Part shown: piece after piece, positions 7,818 through 16,053 of the stretch
Layout of the letters: every line of letters starts with the position of its first letter
Numbering within the stretch: the first letter of the stretch is position 1
IMG/VR virus record: IMGVR_UViG_3300034105_001195
Location: 1 to 64,000 of that record
DNA length: 64,000 bases
Source: a virus
Strand: one strand, 5' to 3'
Position numbers and translations under genes: made by a program
The notes under the pieces: model-generated
The model's input: only the letters and a program-made list of their open reading frames with translations
The model's database searches: none
Told to the model about the DNA's origin: nothing

Positions 7818-9045
7818 CTTTTTGGAATGGATTCTCGTAAATCTCCTTGACGATACCACGGTTGATATCCCAGTCTAGATAGAAATTAAAATCATGACCG
7901 TGTCTATTCTTGCGAGAGACAATCTCAATCATATTAGTTTGTGGGTATCTGTGAACGGCTAGAGCCATATCAGCATCATACTCAATTGCCTTTGACCAAG
8001 CAACTTGGCTCATCATTGGCGGATTATCTTGATCAGATACATCATCTGCCGTGGCTGCAGTAATATCAATAATAGGAATGTTGTTTGATACGGCAAGCAT
8101 TTTGAACTCACGAGAAACGTTTCTATTTCTTTCTACTTCAGAGTTGCTTCGCTTGTTGTCATTAAATAGCTGGTGGTAATCTAGGATAACTAGGTCTGGC
8201 TTATGCTGATCTATCTTACCTTGGATCGTTGCAGGTGTTACTTCTGATGCACCTTCATTTGAGATTAGAACAAAACTATTCTTCCCCTCAAACTTTTTGT
8301 TTCCCCAGTTACGGAAATCATCAATGTTAATATCACCTTTTGACAAATCACTTGCACGGAAAATACCTGAGCCAAGCATTGTAAAGATACGGTCACGCAT
8401 ATTCTCTGGTGACATTTCAAGAGATACAATCATTGGCTTAAAGCCCTGCTCCCAAGCCTTGCAAGCAAGGTATGAAGTAAACCAAGTCTTACCTTTTCCT
8501 GGCCAACCAATAGCAACGATAAGATGTCCTGGAGCCATTCCTGTTGGGTATGCTTTATCAATTGCTTCAAACCCTGTAAGAATTCCTGGAGCGCCTCCCA
8601 TAACGGAAGATCTCTCCTTAACTGCTTCATAGTGTCGTGCTGCATTTTCTACATCAATAATATCTAAGTCACGAACATTGTTTGTAAATCTGCTTAGGTT
8701 TGCTAAGTCGCTTTGCATTTGTGCAAGAACTCTAGATGCTGCATCTTCTTTGAGTGCAGATCCTCCACGCAAGATAATAGTTTTTAGTTTGTTTGAGATA
8801 AACTCATTCTTTAATATGTCTAGATAGTATCCAGTCTCCGCCTTAGCCTCTACTGGCTCAAAGTCCTTATGACGTTCCATAAGAACGCCTGCTTCTGGCA
8901 CTGCCTTAAACTTGTAGTAGTATGACTTTAGGCTTTCCCATATGTCTCTATGTGATGTAAATAGCTCATCAACGTTATCTGCAAGTAGTGTACTGATATC
9001 TTTATTCTTACACACCGCAGAGATTAAGGTTGCTTCTGTATTCAC
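7777..9045 (-). CDS. dnaB: Replicative DNA helicase (DnaB-type)
   Basis: A 422-residue hexameric SF4 helicase. The N-terminal helical domain is short (about 1-120). The RecA-like motor has the typical lead-in LTGFEAIDKAYPTGM, Walker A GWPGKGKT at 180-187, the catalytic Glu in SLEMS (E210) and Walker B LVILDYHQL around 285-292; R-containing motif IVSRKNRHG is near the end. It unwinds DNA 5'-3' ahead of the DnaE-type polymerase and recruits primase. The start is GTG, overlapping the upstream stop as GTGA. A C-terminal lysine-rich tail follows the motor. Confidence 0.93.
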   Translation of the reverse strand: MNTEATLISAVCKNKDISTLLADNVDELFTSHRDIWESLKSYYYKFKAVPEAGVLMERHKDFEPVEAKAETGYYLDILKNEFISNKLKTIILRGGSALKEDAASRVLAQMQSDLANLSRFTNNVRDLDIIDVENAARHYEAVKERSSVMGGAPGILTGFEAIDKAYPTGMAPGHLIVAIGWPGKGKTWFTSYLACKAWEQGFKPMIVSLEMSPENMRDRIFTMLGSGIFRASDLSKGDINIDDFRNWGNKKFEGKNSFVLISNEGASEVTPATIQGKIDQHKPDLVILDYHQLFNDNKRSNSEVERNRNVSREFKMLAVSNNIPIIDITAATADDVSDQDNPPMMSQVAWSKAIEYDADMALAVHRYPQTNMIEIVSRKNRHGHDFNFYLDWDINRGIVKEIYENPFQKDEPQTDKKISSKG

Positions 9046-9359
9046 TCTTCGCCCTCTACCATCTTTTTTGTTTCTTCTAAAAGGATACTGCGTACTGCCC
9101 TATCCTTCTTAATCTCTTTTTCTAGGCTGTCTATTCTGTCAAAGTTGTTGTAAAAAAAGTTTAGCGGATGACCAGACTTTGATGTTTTAAAGTAATACTT
9201 TAACAACTCAACTGCACGGTCATATCCTACACTATCAATGACATCTTGCATAGCCCACTTCTCACGAAACTTATTTATTGTTACAACCTTGTTGTATCTC
9301 TCTTTATATAGGGAAAGGTAAAGGCTTATAAGAATATATGGCTGTTTCTCATTTGCCAC
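9042..9359 (-). CDS. Hypothetical helical protein upstream of helicase (105 aa)
   Basis: A 105-residue, charged, mostly helical protein starting MANEKQPYILISLYLSLYKE. It precedes dnaB and overlaps it by GTGA. Size, helical content and location resemble phage helicase loaders or loader-like accessory proteins, but I see no AAA motif and no recognised domain, so this is a guess from position. The C-terminal part (IDSLEKEIKKDRAVR) may form a coiled coil. Confidence 0.6.
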   Translation of the reverse strand: MANEKQPYILISLYLSLYKERYNKVVTINKFREKWAMQDVIDSVGYDRAVELLKYYFKTSKSGHPLNFFYNNFDRIDSLEKEIKKDRAVRSILLEETKKMVEGEE

Positions 9360-9552
9360 TCTTGAGCTCTTCTTCTACCTCACGAGTCTTTTGAATAAGC
9401 TTGTCTTCAACAAACTTATAAACTCTTTCTGTTGCCGCATCAACACTTTCTCCAGAGCGGAGATCATCTTCAACGCCAACACCTATTTTGATGCTTTCGT
9501 AATTGCCTAAATTGCGTGTGAACGAGAGGTCCACCTTAACTCTAGTTGTCAC
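9349..9552 (-). CDS. Hypothetical small protein (67 aa)
   Basis: A 67-residue protein with GTG start, MTTRVKVDLSFTRNLGNYESIKIGVGVED..., followed by a charged helical half (VYKFVEDKLIQKTREVEEELK). Strand-then-helix layout with DLSFTRNLGNYE is common in short phage proteins of unknown function found in replication regions. Its start overlaps the upstream zinc-finger gene stop (GTGA). Confidence 0.6.
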   Translation of the reverse strand: MTTRVKVDLSFTRNLGNYESIKIGVGVEDDLRSGESVDAATERVYKFVEDKLIQKTREVEEELKSGK

Positions 9553-9653
9553 TTGTGCTCCTTCATATGCCTAGATAAACTATCATGGGCGAATATGCCC
9601 CATCGCAATTCCCATTCTTTTCCACACGTAGGGCAAGTAATACTTCTATTCAT
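9549..9653 (-). CDS. Mini C2H2-type zinc-finger protein (34 aa)
   Basis: Translating the gap between two larger genes gives 34 residues: MNRSITCPTCGKEWELRW... ending H-x4-HMKEHK. The CPTC pair and the two C-terminal histidines form a plausible single C2H2 finger. The ATG overlaps the stop of the MerR-like gene (TAATG) and the TGA overlaps the next GTG, so both junctions fit the local coupling pattern, which is the main reason to accept so short a gene. Confidence 0.55.
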   Translation of the reverse strand: MNRSITCPTCGKEWELRWGIFAHDSLSRHMKEHK

Positions 9654-10135
9654 TACTCCGCCTTCCATACTGGTACGAATCCCGAGTCAGTCTTAGTATA
9701 CAATATAATGTTGTGTTTGAAAAGACCTAGCAATTCAGCCCTTGAAGGAACATTTTTAGAATGCCCTGAGTCTAATATAAACTCGTGCACCTGCAAAACA
9801 TCCTTTTGGCTAAACATATACTTAGACCAGTTTTTGTTTTCTGGATCTCCTATCGGATATATCTTTGAGGGAGCCTTAATCTTTCCCTCTAAAATATAAT
9901 CGTGAAGAGTTACTGTATGTTTATTTAAAAGGCCAGATACATCCTTCATGCTGTAAGCATTTTCCATATGCTTTTCAACTTGAGAGTAAGAGTACATAAC
10001 TCTTTTATGATCAGGGTAGCACCAAGCAACTAGTTCATCTTTAGATCTAGATGACCTCAAAACCTTATGTACTTTATCGTTTAAGAAGAAATACCGTAAT
10101 TTTTTGAGTTTGCTGTTTCTCTTTTTTCTAGCCAT
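9653..10135 (-). CDS. MerR-like helix-turn-helix DNA-binding protein
   Basis: A 160-residue protein with a very basic N-terminus (ARKKRNSKLKKLR) and a central MerR/excisionase-like winged helix at about 61-118: YSMKDVSGLL...TVTLHDYILEGKIKAPSKI, then a wing-like segment and FSQKDVLQVHEFI. It could regulate transcription of this phage; the palindrome over the -10 of the promoter at 11.12 kb, which drives this operon, is a candidate site, but the link is inference. It overlaps the zinc-ribbon gene before it by 55 bases. Confidence 0.65.
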   Translation of the reverse strand: MARKKRNSKLKKLRYFFLNDKVHKVLRSSRSKDELVAWCYPDHKRVMYSYSQVEKHMENAYSMKDVSGLLNKHTVTLHDYILEGKIKAPSKIYPIGDPENKNWSKYMFSQKDVLQVHEFILDSGHSKNVPSRAELLGLFKHNIILYTKTDSGFVPVWKAE

Positions 10136-10266
10136 TTCCCGAAAGCACTCGTCTCTTTATTAATCATATTTCTTTTCCCGCATAAAATGCAGAACAACTC
10201 TACGTGTAGCTTTTGTGAGAACACTCTGTCTACAAAAACTCTACCACCACATTTTCCGCACCACAT
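10081..10266 (-). CDS. Small zinc-ribbon protein (61 aa)
   Basis: A 61-residue protein with CGKCGG at 3-8 and CILCGKR at 26-32, a classic rubredoxin-like zinc ribbon. The short basic tail (KWLEKRETANSKN) could touch nucleic acid. TAATG junction with the metallophosphoesterase gene; its 3' end overlaps the start of the MerR-like gene. Possibly a partner or co-regulator of that protein; not demonstrable from sequence. Confidence 0.6.
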   Translation of the reverse strand: MWCGKCGGRVFVDRVFSQKLHVELFCILCGKRNMINKETSAFGKWLEKRETANSKNYGISS

Positions 10267-11066
10267 TATAGTGTAAACAACTTCCCGTCAACAACGCATG
10301 AATAATCAGGCGCTACGTGGATCATCTGTATATGTGGATAATCATTGACAATATGAGCGATAGCAAATCCCTTTTGCCAGTCGTGGTGTTGCATGTACTT
10401 CATTCCTGGACCCTTTTCGTCACACATATGCCCAAGCTCATAGCCTCGAAGTGTTTCTCCTTCTCCGCCGTTTCGTAATTCATAAGTAACTAGGTGGGAT
10501 GCAATTCTGTGAGAGTGACCTCTAATTAAAGATACCTGTAGGTCTTCCATGTCCTTGCGAACAGAACCAGTTGCTGCAATTGAGAGTCCATGATGTACGT
10601 GGATATCTCCGAAGCGGCGCTTAGGCAATTCGTTATAGTGAATATATTCATAACCCAAAGAGTCTAATCCCCAAAGTGCTTCTGGAGTTACCTCATTAAT
10701 GTAGTCAGGAAGCTTTGCATCTACGTAGTTAAAAATTCTAACATCGTGGTTTCCTAGTGCTGAAAACAGTTGCGCTTCTGGCAACATCTCTCGTGTCTTT
10801 GTATAAAAATCTCTTGCGCCCTTTGCCTCATGTCGCATCATTGGAACAATAAGATCTCTGCTATCAGTCTTGTGAAGGTTTAAAAACTCTGCTGATCTTC
10901 CTTCTGTATACTTGCTATAGCAGGCTTGATCGTCTGTATCACCAAGGTAGTCAACAACGTCTGGCTTAAACCACTTCATTACCTTAAACCAAAGGGCAAT
11001 CATCTTGTCATCTTGATATGGGAATTGCTGGTCGGATGATATCATCCACTTTAAATCGTTACTCAT
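10266..11066 (-). CDS. Calcineurin-like metallophosphoesterase
   Basis: A 266-residue protein with the five-motif metallophosphoesterase signature: SDQQ at 11-14 (in place of the usual D-x-H), GDTDD at 42-46, GNHD at 105-108, HHG at 158-160 and GHSH at 183-186. The second motif-I ligand is changed from His to Gln, so metal occupancy or rate may differ from typical enzymes. Family members cleave phosphodiesters or phosphomonoesters; the substrate is unknown, with DNA processing or nucleotide signalling the usual suggestions. It is the first gene of the replication operon, 48 bases after the predicted transcription start. Confidence 0.85.
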   Translation of the reverse strand: MSNDLKWMISSDQQFPYQDDKMIALWFKVMKWFKPDVVDYLGDTDDQACYSKYTEGRSAEFLNLHKTDSRDLIVPMMRHEAKGARDFYTKTREMLPEAQLFSALGNHDVRIFNYVDAKLPDYINEVTPEALWGLDSLGYEYIHYNELPKRRFGDIHVHHGLSIAATGSVRKDMEDLQVSLIRGHSHRIASHLVTYELRNGGEGETLRGYELGHMCDEKGPGMKYMQHHDWQKGFAIAHIVNDYPHIQMIHVAPDYSCVVDGKLFTL

Positions 11067-11083
11067 TGTCTACCTTAATATGT

Positions 11084-11108
11084 AAAAAAGTCACGGGTAC
11101 GTGACTTT
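11084..11108 (-). terminator. Rho-independent terminator, end of tail operon
   Basis: On the minus strand a perfect 9-bp stem AAAGTCACG/CGTGACTTT with a four-base loop is followed by TTTTTT. It ends transcription arriving from the tail-fibre genes, and it also lies just inside the 5' end of transcripts from the promoter at 11.12-11.15 kb, where it may act as a leader hairpin or attenuator. Confidence 0.8.
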
Positions 11109-11110
11109 GG

Positions 11111-11129
11111 TGTTACAGTAATTGTAACA
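11111..11129. promoter_or_regulatory. Inverted repeat (candidate operator) over the -10
   Basis: TGTTAC-N7-GTAACA is a perfect 6+6 inverted repeat that covers the -10 hexamer and the predicted start site of the replication-operon promoter. A dimeric repressor bound here would block initiation. The MerR-like protein of the same operon is one candidate ligand; this is untested. Confidence 0.5.
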
Positions 11130-11148
11130 TATTGGTTCAGCTTGTCAA
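11121..11148 (-). promoter_or_regulatory. Consensus sigma-70 promoter for replication operon
   Basis: TTGACA, a 16-base spacer, then TACAAT on the minus strand, with a predicted start near 11114. This is the best match in the left part of the window and precedes the metallophosphoesterase gene, so it likely drives all replication genes to the left edge. Confidence 0.75.
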
Positions 11149-11154
11149 TAGGGT

Positions 11155-11574
11155 TTATGCTTCTACAGCAAAAACATAAAGATCAAATTTAGCTGTCTTA
11201 AATCCCCTGCCTCTAACTTCAAAAATTGCTTGTGTCGTGGAAACGCTTAATACTTGTATTTTAAATCCAAACTCTGACCCATCATATGAGCCTTTGCTTA
11301 CCAGTTGGCACCAGACTCTTGGTGGGTTTGTAAACTTCATTGGAGTTAGATCCCATTTAATCTGTGGCTTCTTGCTTGCATTAGCTTCAAATGTTTTAAT
11401 GGTGCTATATATTTTTTGAGATACAGCATTTTTATTTTGATCTCCGCCCGCAGATGCGAGGCTTAAAGAAAATGACCCTGCTTTAGTCTTGTTTAATTCT
11501 GCGATATCTAATACTAAGCTATTTATAATATCTGCTGTTACTGGATCCCCAGGTTGTATTGGATTTGTAGCCAT
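11155..11574 (-). CDS. Putative tail appendage protein with lectin-like C-terminus
   Basis: A 139-residue protein: a helical N-terminus (DPVTADIINSLVLDIAELNKTK) typical of trimeric tail attachments, then a beta-rich half (NPPRVWCQLVSKGSYDG...FGFKIQVLSVSTTQAIFEVRGRG...LYVFAVEA) that resembles small H-type-lectin or tail-fibre tip domains. It is the last gene of the tail region, ending right before the terminator. GAGGAG precedes the start. The lectin idea comes from strand pattern only. Confidence 0.6.
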   Translation of the reverse strand: MATNPIQPGDPVTADIINSLVLDIAELNKTKAGSFSLSLASAGGDQNKNAVSQKIYSTIKTFEANASKKPQIKWDLTPMKFTNPPRVWCQLVSKGSYDGSEFGFKIQVLSVSTTQAIFEVRGRGFKTAKFDLYVFAVEA

Positions 11575-11577
11575 TTA

Positions 11578-11736
11578 TTACTCCTCTGTTTGTTCCGCTG
11601 GAACTTCTTGTGACTTATTTCCTTCAGAGAGTTGTGTTATTTCTGCTCTAAGGATTGCTATATGCGTCTCATATTGTGAGACAATCTCTCCGATACGCTG
11701 TTGAAGCGCTTGAATTACTAGTTCTGCTTTTTCCAT
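11578..11736 (-). CDS. Short coiled-coil protein (52 aa)
   Basis: The 52-residue product starts MEKAELVIQALQQRIGEIVSQ and forms one continuous amphipathic helix (residues 2-38) with heptad-spaced Leu/Ile, followed by an acidic tail. AAGGAGATATA stands directly before the ATG, a strong ribosome site. Probably a small oligomerising tail-associated or tail-assembly protein; no family recognised. Confidence 0.65.
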   Translation of the reverse strand: MEKAELVIQALQQRIGEIVSQYETHIAILRAEITQLSEGNKSQEVPAEQTEE

Positions 11737-11758
11737 TATATCTCCTTGATAGATTTAC

Positions 11759-11787
11759 AGTATACCATTATGGCGTATTGTTGTCTA
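11759..11787 (-). promoter_or_regulatory. Sigma-70 promoter with extended -10
   Basis: TAGACA, 17 bases, then TGG-TATACT (extended -10) on the minus strand, overlapping the 3' end of the zinc-ribbon gene. Predicted start near 11752 gives a short message carrying only the two small genes down to the terminator at 11.1 kb. Confidence 0.6.
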
Positions 11788-11971
11788 GCCCGTGTAAAGA
11801 ACTATATGACTCGGTTGTCATATCTTCATCTGTGATTCCATCGTGCCTCGCAAAAACTTCTGTTAGCAATGAGCCACAATCTGGACAATTTGCATAAGCA
11901 AAGCTTGAATCTATAGATGATGCGTAAAGTTCTTTATCATCTATACAGACCGCACAAAAAAACTTAAACAT
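11768..11971 (-). CDS. Small zinc-ribbon protein (67 aa)
   Basis: A 67-residue protein with CAVC at 6-9 and CPDC at 29-32, a four-cysteine zinc ribbon, and an acidic C-terminal tail. It overlaps the stop of the S74 tail-spike gene as TAATG. Position directly after the spike suggests a chaperone or regulatory helper, but there is no direct evidence. Confidence 0.6.
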   Translation of the reverse strand: MFKFFCAVCIDDKELYASSIDSSFAYANCPDCGSLLTEVFARHDGITDEDMTTESYSSLHGLDNNTP

Positions 11972-14748
11972 TATCTTGCCTCCAATTCTAATATTTTTTG
12001 CTCCATGGCTTCAACCTTTTCTTTTAGCTCTCTAACTATTGGTATTAAAAGCATTGGTATTTTTTGTTCATTTTTAAGTGATGTCGGCTCTCCGTTTAAA
12101 TTTCTTTGCACAAATATTCCTAGTCCCGCATCTTCTAAGTCTTCTACGATTGGTCCAAATCCATGCTGTCCCCATACGCTTGAATCTGTTTCTGGGTGAT
12201 TGTGCTTGTAGGTATAGAATGCTGGATTTATATCAAGAACTCTATCGTAATATGATTTTGGAGCGTATGTAATATTTTCTTTAAATCTTCTTGAAGATGT
12301 ATCGTTTACAAGGCCTCCTCCTGCTATATACCTATAATCTCTTGCTCTAATATCATTTCTAATTTCAGCAGCGTAACTTCTTTGCGAGGAATCCGCTGCA
12401 AATCTAAACGTTTTTGTTTTAGTATTAACATAAAAAGATGATCCAGGAACAGTTGTATCCTGTCCAGCTATAAAAGCATACGTTCCAGTAGAATAGCTTC
12501 CACTTTCCCAGCCAAAATGCATTATTGTATCATTAGATGGATTTTGAAATAAAATTCTAGGTCCTACTGATGTATCTGCGTATAGATCTGAAACTGAGCT
12601 AATATTAAATCCAGCTATTTTACCGCTTGTAGCAGTAATTGCACCCTTCATTGATATAGTGCCCGTACTGCTAATGCTTAAATTTTGAGATCCCCCACTA
12701 TACCCACGAATTCCATTGCCGTCAATAGCAAATCCATTTGTTGTATTACCACCAGTGATATTTAATCTTGCAACGTCAATTGTTCCAGTAGTAATACGAT
12801 CACCATTTATTACAGTAGTATTGTATGCAAGTACTGTATTAATATCTCCTGCCGCCATTTTTAAAGCTGCTAAATCTTTTGCTTCTTGTGCTCTTTGCTG
12901 GGCTAGCGTTACACCAGTTTCTGCTGCTACTGCTTTGTCATAAGCTGTATCAGCTCTACTTTGTGCAGTAGAAGCAGCACTACTTGCTGCTGTTGCAGTA
13001 TTAGATGCTGCTGTTGCAGTATTAGATGCAGATGTAGCAGTGCTAGATGCAAGAACAATTGAATCGTATGTAGAGCCACTGCTTATTACAATCTGACCTG
13101 ATATTTGTGCTCCAGATGCATATAGCTTTCCTTCTTTTGTTACTGCAAAATGATTATTAGCAGCAGTTTGAGCGTCTTGAGATCCAACCCACAATCTGTA
13201 TGTTGGATGAGATGCGTCAAGCTTTACAATAGAGTTAAGTGTTCCTGTTGTATCTCCTAAAGTTATAATTCCAGTGTTTTCAATTTTAGTGTTAGAGGAT
13301 GAAAATCCTGTTGTTGCTAATGTCCAGCCGCCAACAGTTCCAGACCTTGCATCTATTTGACCAGTTGACTGCTGCAAAGAGAATGTCAATCCTGTTGTAT
13401 TGTCTATGCTTGTAGAATTATACGCAAATATACCTTCGCTACTTAATCTTACTCTTGCTCCTGATGTAGGGTTTGCTCCAGCATAGAGTGTTCCGCTTGT
13501 TGTTCCGCCTGTTGGAATAGCAAGCTGAACGTTTCCTGTAAATTTGCCGCCTGTTGCATTAACGTTTCCAGTTAAATATAAGTTGGTCCCATTCCAGTAC
13601 ATAAACTCTGTTGGGTTTCCAACTCTAAACTGGCCTGTAGTAAGCCAGAAGTTGTTTCCAACATTTGTCGTAGACTTGTTTAATATAATTCCGTGATATG
13701 TTCCTGGAGTTAATGTTGGGGTTACTAGTGGGTCTGTGTTTAAGTTAATACTTTGGGATATGCCTGTTCCTATTTTAAATAGGTCTTGTGATGCTCCGCC
13801 TATGGCTATAAAAGATTTAAGTCTTGCTAATGCGCCTGCTGCTGTTCCGTCTGCATCGGAAGCAATAAATGTTCCACTTGCAGCACCAGTCCAGTTTACA
13901 ACATCGTAAGGTGTTGTTGATGCAACTTGATAATAATATGTTGTATTTGGAATTAATCCTGTTGCAGTAAAGGAAGTTGTTGATCTTCCGCTTACAGATG
14001 CATACTCCCAAAGTGGGGTTGCTCCAACTACTGATGGATCATTTGTTGACCATCTTAGTGCGTAACCAGCGGTCTTTGTATCTGCAGACTGAGTCCAATT
14101 AATGGTTGAGACAAGACTAAATCCGCTTAAGTCTTTCGGATCAATTGATGCGCTTGCACTTGGATTTGTTGGATTTGCAACAGTATATGTCGTGTCAACA
14201 TCTGCGCTAAATGGGGTGACTGGACCCGCAGTTACTTCTGATATATTTAAATCATCCCACTTATCTCTAGACCTAACTTTTACCCAGCGTGGAGCAAATG
14301 CATTAGCCCCTGTTGTAAGAATTGAAACATTAGTTGATGTTCCTGTATAAACAATAGTTTGTGTAGCAAAATTGCTTGTAAGGCTTTCAAATATAACAAC
14401 ATCTTCTTGTACGCTTGCAGGGTCAATATCAAACTTAACTCCGTAAGATTGAGAGCCTGCCGTTAATGTTAAGTTCTGTACCGCCTTGGTTAAATTAGGA
14501 ATAGCAAAAGTTTCTGTCCAAATCGGAGACGAGTCGCTGAACTTTTTCTCTTTTGTATCTGCATTTTCGTGCTCATACTTAAACCAAAACTTATATTTCT
14601 TGTTCTTAATAAGAGGCAAAATTACTTTTACTGTATAAGAGGATTTAGACGTAGAAGCAGCAGATGCGGCTGACGCTACATTTGTCTTTTCTAAATCAGC
14701 AGGCAGGTCTTGCTCCCACCATCTATCGCCATATCCCCTTGTTGTCAT
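11971..14748 (-). CDS. Tail spike/fibre with C-terminal peptidase S74 chaperone
   Basis: A 925-residue appendage. Two FN3-like stretches occupy the N-terminal third (the clearest at about 208-297, ending NTTYYYQVAS). The middle is beta-rich and repetitive (fibre shaft), with a Ser/Ala-rich coiled coil around SASNTATAASNTATAASS. The last ~107 residues form the intramolecular chaperone auto-processing domain: TSSRRFKENI (Ser-Lys dyad region), DRVLDINPAFYTYK, GPIVEDLED, and a C-terminal helix LKEKVEAMEQKILELEAR. In this family the domain trimerises the fibre and then cuts itself off. Likely a host-binding spike at the tail tip. Confidence 0.85.
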   Translation of the reverse strand: MTTRGYGDRWWEQDLPADLEKTNVASAASAASTSKSSYTVKVILPLIKNKKYKFWFKYEHENADTKEKKFSDSSPIWTETFAIPNLTKAVQNLTLTAGSQSYGVKFDIDPASVQEDVVIFESLTSNFATQTIVYTGTSTNVSILTTGANAFAPRWVKVRSRDKWDDLNISEVTAGPVTPFSADVDTTYTVANPTNPSASASIDPKDLSGFSLVSTINWTQSADTKTAGYALRWSTNDPSVVGATPLWEYASVSGRSTTSFTATGLIPNTTYYYQVASTTPYDVVNWTGAASGTFIASDADGTAAGALARLKSFIAIGGASQDLFKIGTGISQSINLNTDPLVTPTLTPGTYHGIILNKSTTNVGNNFWLTTGQFRVGNPTEFMYWNGTNLYLTGNVNATGGKFTGNVQLAIPTGGTTSGTLYAGANPTSGARVRLSSEGIFAYNSTSIDNTTGLTFSLQQSTGQIDARSGTVGGWTLATTGFSSSNTKIENTGIITLGDTTGTLNSIVKLDASHPTYRLWVGSQDAQTAANNHFAVTKEGKLYASGAQISGQIVISSGSTYDSIVLASSTATSASNTATAASNTATAASSAASTAQSRADTAYDKAVAAETGVTLAQQRAQEAKDLAALKMAAGDINTVLAYNTTVINGDRITTGTIDVARLNITGGNTTNGFAIDGNGIRGYSGGSQNLSISSTGTISMKGAITATSGKIAGFNISSVSDLYADTSVGPRILFQNPSNDTIMHFGWESGSYSTGTYAFIAGQDTTVPGSSFYVNTKTKTFRFAADSSQRSYAAEIRNDIRARDYRYIAGGGLVNDTSSRRFKENITYAPKSYYDRVLDINPAFYTYKHNHPETDSSVWGQHGFGPIVEDLEDAGLGIFVQRNLNGEPTSLKNEQKIPMLLIPIVRELKEKVEAMEQKILELEAR

Positions 14749-15704
14749 TAAAAGTTTATTCCTAGTCTGTACTCAATAACCATTTGCTTTCCTAAAGACT
14801 TAGTTATTGGTGTTGTAAGAACTGATCTGCTTATCATGCCATAGTCAGTTCTGAATGAATCCTCATCATTTATTCTTAGTCCGTCAAATAATGCAGTTGT
14901 TGAACCTGAAGATTTTGCTTTTACCCCAACCGATATTTTAACAATTGCTGTTTGGTCTGGTGTTCCAACTCCAAAACCACTGGAGTATAAATTGTTAAGC
15001 GTTAGTGAGTTAATCTTGTCTCCGATAGATGCGCTACCTGGGAATCTAATCTCGTAGTAATTATTACTAGAATCATATGTCCTTACAAAGACATAATCTA
15101 AATTTGTATCACTTTGATAATAGGCAAGAGTAAAACTATCTAGTGCGCTATACCCTGATATGTCTAGATTAAAGTTGTAGAAATATTCTTTTGACTGCGA
15201 AGTACTTGCGCTAATCGGTAGATACGACGTTCCAATTTTAGGAAACGGTGTTGTAACTGATGTAGGAGATACTCCTGCTGAGTCTTTCCAGCTTTGGTTG
15301 TCTTCAAATGTAGATATAGAATTACTTGCATAATCAGTGCTTCCCAAAGATATGCTTGGGAAAAGTCCTACCTCATTAATTATTCCTGCAACATCTACAG
15401 GCAATGTTGTTTTATAAACAACTCCATACGTGCTTAGCCCTGTTGACGAGCTTGTTTGAATATCTATGCTGTTCATCGAAACTGGAGATTTATAAAACTC
15501 AAATCCTAGTTGAGTATCATTAACTGTTGCAGCAGTTGAACCTATTCCTACTGCAATATCTTTTAGATTAGTATTAGATTGACCAGCTAAGTATTGAGTC
15601 AAATATCTTTTTCCAAACTTAGTTATTAAATTTTTACTACGATATACTTCTTTGTTGTCTTCGTAGAATACGTATTCTCCAAGTAAATTCATGCTATTGT
15701 CCAT
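14748..15704 (-). CDS. Tail tip/baseplate structural protein
   Basis: A 318-residue protein starting MDNSMNLLGEYVFYEDNKE. The opening (GEYVFYED...KNLITKFGKRYLTQYLAG) with an IAVGIG segment resembles baseplate or fibre-attachment proteins found after the tail-tip hub in long-tailed phages; the middle is beta-rich (NFNLDISGYSALDSFTLAYYQ) like a jelly-roll. Flanked by the hub and the S74 spike, it probably connects them. Exact family not recognised. Confidence 0.65.
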   Translation of the reverse strand: MDNSMNLLGEYVFYEDNKEVYRSKNLITKFGKRYLTQYLAGQSNTNLKDIAVGIGSTAATVNDTQLGFEFYKSPVSMNSIDIQTSSSTGLSTYGVVYKTTLPVDVAGIINEVGLFPSISLGSTDYASNSISTFEDNQSWKDSAGVSPTSVTTPFPKIGTSYLPISASTSQSKEYFYNFNLDISGYSALDSFTLAYYQSDTNLDYVFVRTYDSSNNYYEIRFPGSASIGDKINSLTLNNLYSSGFGVGTPDQTAIVKISVGVKAKSSGSTTALFDGLRINDEDSFRTDYGMISRSVLTTPITKSLGKQMVIEYRLGINF

Positions 15705-16047
15705 AACCCTCTACCCCTATCACTGTGTCTCCGCCGCTATTTTTAACATTAAATACAAATTCAACATACTGATTCTTATTCTTATCAGTTACCATTGTCT
15801 TACTTACAAGAGAAATATCAGATAAAGATGGAGCTGCGAGGAAAACCGTTTCATCCCCTGGATCATCCTCTGGATCGTCTGGATCTTCTTCTGGATCAAT
15901 TGCCGAATCAAATATAACATTAAGGCTTCCTGGTTCAACGAGAGCATAATAGTCTGGCTTTAATATTTTAATTAAAGGGTCGCCAGGGAAAAGCAGTAGT
16001 TTCTTTTCTTTTGCTGTTGACGAGGCTGGCTTTTTCATATAACTCAT
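15694..16047 (-). CDS. Hypothetical tail protein with acidic linker (117 aa)
   Basis: A 117-residue protein with a basic N-terminus (MSYMKKPASSTAKEKK), a central highly acidic linker DPEEDPDDPEDDPGDE near residues 52-67, and a beta-rich C-terminal domain (QYVEFVFNVKNSGGDTVIGVEGYG). No SD sequence lies close to the ATG; instead TGG-TAGAAT-N6-ATG suggests leaderless initiation. Probably a minor tail component; function unknown. Confidence 0.55.
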   Translation of the reverse strand: MSYMKKPASSTAKEKKLLLFPGDPLIKILKPDYYALVEPGSLNVIFDSAIDPEEDPDDPEDDPGDETVFLAAPSLSDISLVSKTMVTDKNKNQYVEFVFNVKNSGGDTVIGVEGYGQ

Positions 16048-16053
16048 ATTTAC

